A DNA stretch of 64,000 nt from an uncultured bacterium. Lineage in GTDB: Bacteria > Bacillota > Limnochordia > DTU080 > JAAYLA01. How positions within the stretch are numbered: the first letter of the stretch is position 1; every line of letters starts with the position of its first letter. The position numbers and the translations under genes were made by a program. Shown here piece after piece: positions 58,736-64,000 of this stretch. The stretch is taken from positions 5,622 to 69,621 of the forward strand of contig CALKAQ010000008.1 in the NCBI GenBank assembly GCA_937983075.1. Reading direction: 5' to 3'. Under the pieces are notes generated by a model. That model was given only the letters and a program-made list of their open reading frames with translations, had not been told where the DNA came from and made no database searches.

Positions 58736-60036
58736 CGAAGCATCTTCCTGTCGATCAGCGCTTGCAGCTCGACCCGTGCAGATTCCAGCGGGATGCGCTG
58801 CAAAATGGGATCAAAGAAGCCGTCCACAACGAGCTTCGTCGCGGCTTGCTCGGTCAATCCCCGGCTCATCAAATAGAACAGTTCATCTTCATCGATTTGA
58901 CCGACCGTTGCAGCGTGCCCTGCCTGTACCTCGGTTTCTTCAATTTCGAGACCGGGAATGGCGTCGATGCGAGCTTCCGGCGAAAGCACCAATGTGTTTT
59001 CACGCTGGAACGCCGTCGTGTTGCGCGCCTTGTCTTCGATGTCCGTAAGTGCTCGGTACACCCCGCGCGCTTTGTCTTTGAGGACGCCTTTCGTCAACAT
59101 GTCTGACGTGGTATGTTCACCGACGTGCGTCATGACCAGCCCGACATCGAGATGCTGCTCCTGATCGCCGAAGAACACCATGAGCGCCCGAGCTTCGCTG
59201 CCATCGCCGTCGAGGAACATGCGGTTGCTGGAGCGCGTCAGCTGGCTGCCGAGCTCGCCTAAGGTAAGTTTTACCGAAGCGTCCCGTCCTATGCGGGCGC
59301 GTCGCGTGTGGAACGCAACGGTTCGCTCGCCCCACCCTTGCACCGTGCCCAAAGTGACCCGCGCATTGTCTTTCGCCACAATTTCAAAGGCTTGGCTGAC
59401 GATATGGTTGTCCGCTTCTCCCGAGCGATAGCTGTCGACAAATGCGACTTCGGATCCTTCGTCAGCGACGATGAGGATATGGGGGAACAGCCCTAACCCA
59501 TCGGTCTCGCTGTACACGTAAAACTGCAGCGGTTGTTTGACTTTCACGTTTTTCGGCACGTACACGAACGCACCGCCGGCCGCAAACGCCGCGTGAAGCG
59601 CCAACAGCTTGTCTTCATCCGGAAGGATGACTTGACCCAAATGCTCCCGGACGAGTTCAGGATGTTCCCGTGCCGCTTCCTCGAGCGAAGTGAAGATGAC
59701 GCCTTGCTCTGCGAGTTCTTTGGGCAGCTGGCGAAAAGCGATGCCGGAGTCCAACTGAATGAGGAGAGCTCCGTCCTCATCGACCGACTGCACAACCTTT
59801 TGCAAATCAGCGGGCAAATCTTTGCCGTCGCCTGAAAAAGCCGGTGCGCGGAAAGGCTCGATGGTCTCGAACCGAATGAAGTCGATATTGGTTCGATCCC
59901 ACTTGGGCAGCTTGGCCGCTTCAAAGGCCCGAAAAGCCTTCAAACGCCAGTCGAGCAGCCAATCGGGCTCGGCCTTTTCATGGGCCAATTCGTTGATTCG
60001 CTTCTCAGTTAAGGCCGTCGACATTTCGACACTCAT
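58732..60036 (-). CDS. sufD: Fe-S cluster assembly scaffold subunit SufD
   Basis: Part of the SufBCD scaffold on which clusters are built. 434 residues, close to Bacillus SufD. The N-terminal region (EKAEPDWLLDWRLKAFRAFEAAKLP) and a long beta-helix core are present, and the C terminus has GQIDEDELFYLMSRGLTEQAATKLVVDGFF, shared by SufD and SufB. I call it SufD by position after sufC and by the divergent N terminus. It starts 15 bases after sufC. sufB is missing from this locus. Confidence 0.88.
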   Translation of the reverse strand: MSVEMSTALTEKRINELAHEKAEPDWLLDWRLKAFRAFEAAKLPKWDRTNIDFIRFETIEPFRAPAFSGDGKDLPADLQKVVQSVDEDGALLIQLDSGIAFRQLPKELAEQGVIFTSLEEAAREHPELVREHLGQVILPDEDKLLALHAAFAAGGAFVYVPKNVKVKQPLQFYVYSETDGLGLFPHILIVADEGSEVAFVDSYRSGEADNHIVSQAFEIVAKDNARVTLGTVQGWGERTVAFHTRRARIGRDASVKLTLGELGSQLTRSSNRMFLDGDGSEARALMVFFGDQEQHLDVGLVMTHVGEHTTSDMLTKGVLKDKARGVYRALTDIEDKARNTTAFQRENTLVLSPEARIDAIPGLEIEETEVQAGHAATVGQIDEDELFYLMSRGLTEQAATKLVVDGFFDPILQRIPLESARVELQALIDRKMLR

Positions 60037-60051
60037 GCTAACGCCCCTCCT

Positions 60052-60819
60052 TCAAGCCCGACCGGATTCAATTTCTTCCCGGATCCAGTCGTAGCCCTTC
60101 TCTTCAAGAGTTTCAGCCAGTTCTTTGCCACCCGAACGCACGATCTTGCCGTCCATCAGTACGTGGACGTAGTCGGGCTGCAAGTAGCGGAGGATGCGTG
60201 AGTAGTGCGTAATGACGATGACGCCCATGTTCGGTCCTTTGATGGCGTTGACTCCGTTCGACACAATTTGCAACGCGTCGATGTCAAGCCCCGAGTCGGT
60301 TTCATCCATGATAGCAAACTTCGGCTGAAGCATTGCCATTTGCAAAATTTCGTTTCGCTTCTTTTCGCCGCCCGAAAAGCCCTCGTTCAAATAGCGGTTG
60401 GCAAAAGAGGGATCCATCTCAAGCAGCTCCATTTTTTCCCGAAGCATCTTGGCAAACTCCGTAACGCTCAGTTCGTTGCCCTCGCCGCGGTGTGCGTTGA
60501 CCGCCGTGCGCAAAAAGTTTGCCACCGTCACCCCGGAAACTTCCATCGGATATTGAAAAGCCAAAAAGAGACCGGCACGCGCCCGCTCATCGGGTGCCAT
60601 TTCAAGAATGTCGACACCGTCGATCTCAACGAAACCTTCTTCCACTTCATAGCGCGGGTGCCCCATGAGCGTGTAAGCCAACGTACTCTTGCCCGAACCA
60701 TTGGGACCCATGATGGCGTGGACTTCGCCTGTCTTCACTTCCAGGTCGAGGCCCTTTACAATTTCTTTGCCTTCGATGCTGACGTGGAGATTCTTGATCT
60801 CCAGTTTGCTCTGTGCCAT
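60052..60819 (-). CDS. sufC: Fe-S assembly ATPase SufC
   Basis: ABC-type ATPase energising the SufBCD scaffold. Walker A GPNGSGKSTL, Q-loop LFLAFQYPMEVSGV, signature NEGFSGGEKKRNEILQMAML and Walker B FAIMDETDSGLDIDAL are all intact over 255 residues. ATG 60819 with AAGGAG upstream is the first gene of the sufC-D-S-U unit. An extended -10 promoter lies 83 bases upstream. Confidence 0.96.
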   Translation of the reverse strand: MAQSKLEIKNLHVSIEGKEIVKGLDLEVKTGEVHAIMGPNGSGKSTLAYTLMGHPRYEVEEGFVEIDGVDILEMAPDERARAGLFLAFQYPMEVSGVTVANFLRTAVNAHRGEGNELSVTEFAKMLREKMELLEMDPSFANRYLNEGFSGGEKKRNEILQMAMLQPKFAIMDETDSGLDIDALQIVSNGVNAIKGPNMGVIVITHYSRILRYLQPDYVHVLMDGKIVRSGGKELAETLEEKGYDWIREEIESGRA

Positions 60820-60902
60820 ATTACGGCCACTCCTTTGCGCCCTCGATGATGAACCAAAAACACATACATACGGCAGGGTGAAAAACCCAAAATCCCCGAT
60901 CT

Positions 60903-60908
60903 AGTATA
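60903..60908 (-). promoter_or_regulatory. Extended -10 promoter of the suf operon
   Basis: Minus-strand TATGGTATACT: TATACT preceded by TG at the extended -10 position. The -35 region is poor. Confidence 0.45.
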
Positions 60909-60985
60909 CCATAAGTCAATTGAATACGTATGGCATCTGCGGCAAACGCCTGACTCCGCTTGGTTTTGCATGTCATGAAGCCCGC

Positions 60986-61016
60986 ACGGCCCCGGACAAC
61001 ATCTGTCCGAGGCCGT
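60986..61016 (-). terminator. Hairpin after the betaine transporter operon
   Basis: ACGGCCCCGGACA pairs with TGTCCGAGGCCGT (one mismatch) around a five-base loop, about 40 bases past the proX-like stop. No T-run. Confidence 0.5.
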
Positions 61017-61053
61017 GGTTGAGCGCCAACCTATAACGAATGATCGGGGGTGA

Positions 61054-62097
61054 TTACTTTGCCGCCTCTCGGGCCGCTTGCAGCCATCCATCGACGAGGT
61101 CTCGATTTTCTTCGATCCACGCCTCCGCGATCGCTAGAATTTCCTCGTCGCTGTCTTCGCCGCTCGAAATTCGCAATGTCGCCTCGCTGATCCATTCGAG
61201 AGGCAACCGAATGTTTTCAAGCAACGCAGCCGCTGCAGGATGGTTATCGAGAAAGTCGTTGTTGGCGACGAACTGAATGTTGTTCGGAATAAAGCCGAGA
61301 GGCAACGGATCTTTGACCGCCCCTTCCAGGTTTTCAGCGATGAGGAATTCTTCAGGAAATCCTTCATGTGCCGGAGCTAAATCAATATACGGCACGCCGA
61401 TCCATTTCACATCTTTGCCCGGAACGGTAACGAGGATCGTATCGTTCGGGGCCCAAGTGTAAAATAAAACGGGTTCTCCATTTTGAATTCGCGCACGGAC
61501 ATCCGCGAATCCAACCGTATAGTCTGTCTTGACGTGATTGATATGATCATGCAGTCCATAGGCAGCCAAGTGGTGCTCAATGACTTCATAGCAGCCCCAA
61601 CCCGGAGGGCAGCCAAAGAGATCCGCTTTTCCGTCACCATTCGCGTCGAATGCAGCTTTCACTTCTGGGCGCTTGAAATCTTCGAGCGTCTCGATACCGT
61701 ACTTTTCAATAGAGGGGATATCGACTAAGTACCCTTCAATAGCACATCCCTCACAGATCATGCCAACTACCGAACCGAAGATTTCGAAGCCGAACGGCAG
61801 CTGCGATTGATGCAACGGAAACCAGCCGTCAAGGAAATAGTCGATGTCGCCTTGAGCGACGGCCAGAAACGCGATGGGATTCGATGCAAACATCGTCGGC
61901 CCTTCAATCGTGTAGCCGAGTTCTTCAAGCAGGAGCTGAGTGATGGCGCTGATCGGTTCAGCCGATGTCCAGCTGGCCTTTCCAGCCCTTATAGTTACAC
62001 CTTCTCCGGGCTGCTGCGCTTGAGCGATTGAACCCGCCCCCAGGACAACAACCACCAGACTCACCGCGAGCATCAAGTTCCGTAGGCACCTCATCAT
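61054..62097 (-). CDS. proX: Glycine betaine/proline ABC transporter binding protein (ProX-like)
   Basis: Exported osmoprotectant-binding protein of 347 residues. A signal peptide (RNLMLAVSLVVVVLGAGSIAQA) lacks a lipobox. The ProX/OpuAC pattern is seen in IRAGKASWTSAEPISAITQLLLEELGY, YFLDGWFPLHQ, LFGCPPGWGCYEV (E. coli ProX has a similar GCNPGWGC) and PVLFYTWAPNDTILV. An inserted DANGDGKADL is an EF-hand-like calcium loop, unusual for the family. It lies 28 bases after the permease, last of the operon V-W-X. Uptake of betaine under osmotic stress is the expected role. Confidence 0.9.
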   Translation of the reverse strand: MMRCLRNLMLAVSLVVVVLGAGSIAQAQQPGEGVTIRAGKASWTSAEPISAITQLLLEELGYTIEGPTMFASNPIAFLAVAQGDIDYFLDGWFPLHQSQLPFGFEIFGSVVGMICEGCAIEGYLVDIPSIEKYGIETLEDFKRPEVKAAFDANGDGKADLFGCPPGWGCYEVIEHHLAAYGLHDHINHVKTDYTVGFADVRARIQNGEPVLFYTWAPNDTILVTVPGKDVKWIGVPYIDLAPAHEGFPEEFLIAENLEGAVKDPLPLGFIPNNIQFVANNDFLDNHPAAAALLENIRLPLEWISEATLRISSGEDSDEEILAIAEAWIEENRDLVDGWLQAAREAAK

Positions 62098-62125
62098 TAT
62101 TTACTCACTCCTTAGGTAATTAGGG

Positions 62126-63085
62126 TTATCGTGAGACCTTGATCTCCGACCTTTTCGCCACACGTTGTGTGACCCGATCAAGCACCATCGCCAGCAGCAC
62201 CACGCCGACACCGCCGATTGCCGCGCCACCGATGTTCAGCCGATTAAGTCCTTCATACACCGTGGCACCGAGACCAGGTGCACCGATGAGCCCAGCGATC
62301 ACAACCATGGACAAAGCCAGCATAATCGTCTGATTGATTCCTGTCATGATGGTCGGCAGCGCCAGTGGGAGTTGGACTTTGATGAGCAGCTGCAACGGCG
62401 TGCACCCAAAAGCATGCCCTGCCTCAACCACATCTTTCTGTACTTGGCGAATGCCTAGGCACGTCAGACGGATAATTGGTGGAAGAGCAAAGACGATGGT
62501 CGCCAGAAGTCCCGGAACAGCACCGACGCCAAACAGCATGACCACCGGTACAAGATAGACAAATGCGGGAGTTGTTTGGAAAATGTCGAGGACAGGACGG
62601 ATCAAAGACTCGAAAAACTCGCTGCGTGCAGCCAATATGCCGAGCGGCACACCCACCAAAACACAGAAAATAACCGCGCTGAGGACAATTGCAGTGGTTT
62701 GCATCATCTCGGTCCAAAGGCCGATAAATCCGACGAGCAGAAGCGCAGCGCCGCTGAATAGAGCAACTTTCCAGCCGGCAAGCGCTCCGGCAACTGCTGC
62801 AATGGCAAGGAGAATCGTTGCGTCCGGAGGGAGCCAAAAGTGAGAGGCCAACCCTAAGACGACGGCCAATGCCAAAGCTCCGATCCACTTCAATGCCAAC
62901 AAACTGAAAGCAAACACCATGAGGGCGACAAGCCAAGTATTGGGCTCCAGTAAGAAGCTCTCGATTTGCTCAAGAATGTAATCAAAAGGCTCTCGGATGC
63001 TCCGGAACACGGAGCGGTATCCTGCGATCCAGAGGACAAAACGCGCAATCCAATCATCAACCGGCAGTGAAAATGAATTAAACAT
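62126..63085 (-). CDS. proW: Glycine betaine/proline ABC transporter permease (ProW-like)
   Basis: 319-residue inner-membrane subunit with about seven helices. The family part runs LWTEMMQTTAIVLSAVIFCVLVGVPLGILAARS, then DIFQTTPAFVYLVPVVMLFGVG, IVFALPPIIRLTCLGIRQV with the EAA-like loop DVVEAGHAFGCTPLQLLIKVQLPLALPTIMTGINQ, and GLIGAPGLGATVYEGL. An N-terminal cytoplasmic stretch precedes the first helix as in ProW. It lies between the ATPase and binding-protein genes on the same strand. Confidence 0.92.
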   Translation of the reverse strand: MFNSFSLPVDDWIARFVLWIAGYRSVFRSIREPFDYILEQIESFLLEPNTWLVALMVFAFSLLALKWIGALALAVVLGLASHFWLPPDATILLAIAAVAGALAGWKVALFSGAALLLVGFIGLWTEMMQTTAIVLSAVIFCVLVGVPLGILAARSEFFESLIRPVLDIFQTTPAFVYLVPVVMLFGVGAVPGLLATIVFALPPIIRLTCLGIRQVQKDVVEAGHAFGCTPLQLLIKVQLPLALPTIMTGINQTIMLALSMVVIAGLIGAPGLGATVYEGLNRLNIGGAAIGGVGVVLLAMVLDRVTQRVAKRSEIKVSR

Positions 63086-63163
63086 ATTTACCCTCCCTGC
63101 TTCGCTCCAGCCATCGCTGACTGCGACAGCAGGAGTATGCGGCGGACCCTCCTTTTCAAAGCT

Positions 63164-63997
63164 CTATCCGGCGTCATCTTTCAGGGGAGGCAAGCCGATC
63201 CCGTCCGCAAATGCAGCTACATACTCATCCGCCGGAGAGCCGATGATATCCGCGGGCGTTCCAACTTGAACAAATTCCCCATCTCTCATCACAGCGATGC
63301 GGTCCCCCAGTTTGACCGCCTCATGGAAATCATGGGTGATGAAAATAATGGTTTTATTCATTTCTGCTTGCAAAGTGAGAAGCTCGTCTTGCATTTCACG
63401 GCGAATTAAAGGGTCGAGTGCGGAAAACGCCTCGTCCATAAGGAGAATTTCCGGTTCCACCGCGAGAGCACGCGCGAGACCGACACGCTGTTGCATGCCT
63501 CCACTCAACTCTTGCGGATAGTGATCTTCCCAGCCTTTGAGGCCAACGGCTTCAATCCATTTTTGCGCTCGGCTGCGGCGTTCTTCCTTGGGAACACCCT
63601 GAACTTCGAGGCCAAATTCAACATTGCCCATCACTGAACGATGGGGAAAAAGTGCGAATTTCTGGAACACCATACCGAACCATGCCCTTCGCACTTCCCT
63701 CAGTTCCTTTTGATTGAAACGGATCAGTGGGTTTCCGTTAACAATGACTTCACCGGCAGTCGGTTGATGCAAGAGGTTAATACACCGGAGGAGCGTTGAC
63801 TTGCCGCTGCCGGAAAGACCCATGACGACAAAGATTTCACCTTCTTCAACAGAAAAAGAAACGTCGCGTACGGCCACGGTTGCACCGGTGTGCATGAGAA
63901 TTTCTTCCTTTGAGAGTCCTTGCTGCATCATTTCGTACGCGTCCCGATCGCGACGTCCAAAAATTTTGCTTAAATTTTTGACGACGATTTTACCCAT
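63164..63997 (-). CDS. proV: Glycine betaine/proline ABC transporter ATPase (ProV-like)
   Basis: ATPase of the betaine importer. KNLSKIFGRRDRDAYEMMQQGLSKEEI is the ProV/OpuAA N terminus; Walker A GLSGSGKSTLLRCINLL, signature LSGGMQQRVGLARALA and Walker B ILLMDEAFSALDP are intact. At 277 residues it lacks the C-terminal CBS pair found in many OpuAA/ProV proteins, so ionic-strength sensing through CBS domains is not expected. It appears complete, starting at ATG 63997 three bases from the window edge; its promoter is outside. Confidence 0.92.
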   Translation of the reverse strand: MGKIVVKNLSKIFGRRDRDAYEMMQQGLSKEEILMHTGATVAVRDVSFSVEEGEIFVVMGLSGSGKSTLLRCINLLHQPTAGEVIVNGNPLIRFNQKELREVRRAWFGMVFQKFALFPHRSVMGNVEFGLEVQGVPKEERRSRAQKWIEAVGLKGWEDHYPQELSGGMQQRVGLARALAVEPEILLMDEAFSALDPLIRREMQDELLTLQAEMNKTIIFITHDFHEAVKLGDRIAVMRDGEFVQVGTPADIIGSPADEYVAAFADGIGLPPLKDDAG

Positions 63998-64000
63998 ATG

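Noticed and set aside
1..64000. CRISPR arrays, prophage, or plasmid functions
   Set aside because: No regularly spaced direct repeats, cas, integrase, phage structural or replication-initiation genes are visible; the only mobile trace is the IS3 remnant.

Overview
The window looks like the chromosome of a spore-forming member of the Bacillota (Firmicutes), moderately GC-rich by eye. The taxonomic evidence is mixed family knowledge and gene order. Spore-associated genes are present (ytrH-ytrI, a YteA/YlyA-type DksA protein, a DUF5665 membrane protein, a YitD/ComA phosphosulfolactate synthase). Regulation is Gram-positive in style: a CIRCE operator before groESL, a T-box leader before ileS, a PyrR-binding leader before the pyr operon, and TRAP (mtrB). 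Several blocks keep Bacillus-like order: ileS...ylyA...lspA-rluD-pyrR-pyr; accA-pfkA-pyk-fxsA; polA-mutM-coaE; sufC-D-S-U. SLH-domain and L,D-transpeptidase proteins suggest an S-layer and a remodelled wall. I cannot name the species.

Layout. 1-6.1 kb: secreted 5'-nucleotidase, a YkvI-type permease, a minus-strand pair (secreted MliC/COG3650 protein plus a 53-residue membrane peptide), lemA-htpX and a small membrane protein. 6.1-14.4 kb: the minus-strand pyr operon (pyrR-pyrB-pyrC-like-pyrF-carA-pyrK-pyrD) behind rluD and lspA. 14.5-19 kb: an accessory stretch with an IS3-type transposase remnant, a secreted protein, broken ORFs and a 30-base motif repeated three times, around yteA and the DUF5665 gene. 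19-24.7 kb: hemL, ileS with its T-box, comA. 24.8-28.4 kb: MFS exporter, two convergent DUF3006-type genes and a secreted ComEC-like hydrolase with a helix-hairpin-helix tail. 28.5-32.4 kb: purine permease, groESL, ferredoxin. 32.5-42 kb: tRNA-Leu(GAG), an HTH-UTRA-like regulator, lytic transglycosylase, mgsA, coaE, mutM, polA, SLH protein, L,D-transpeptidase, tRNA-Leu(CAA). 42-51.5 kb: LamG/FN3 secreted protein, the accA-pfkA-pyk-fxsA operon, mtrB, ytrHI, murA and a coupled pair with a CBM25-like protein. 51.6-64 kb: tRNA-Glu, tRNA-Gln, gltX, an orphan peptide-binding protein, a Thermus-type isocitrate dehydrogenase, sufCDSU and a proXWV-type betaine transporter.

Most of the window is housekeeping. 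The most unusual point is the pyr operon. CarA has lost its catalytic nucleophile (Gly249 where Cys is expected). The dihydroorotase-like PyrC lacks a metal-binding His and most substrate-binding residues. carB and pyrE are not in the operon. Two of its seven products therefore look non-catalytic, or altered in substrate use, while the operon stays under PyrR-type control. Other points worth a second look are the 30-base intergenic motif, a structured leader with its own terminator before the LamG protein, the MliC-type protein in a Gram-positive setting, the DUF3006/ComEC-like cluster and a suf operon without sufB.
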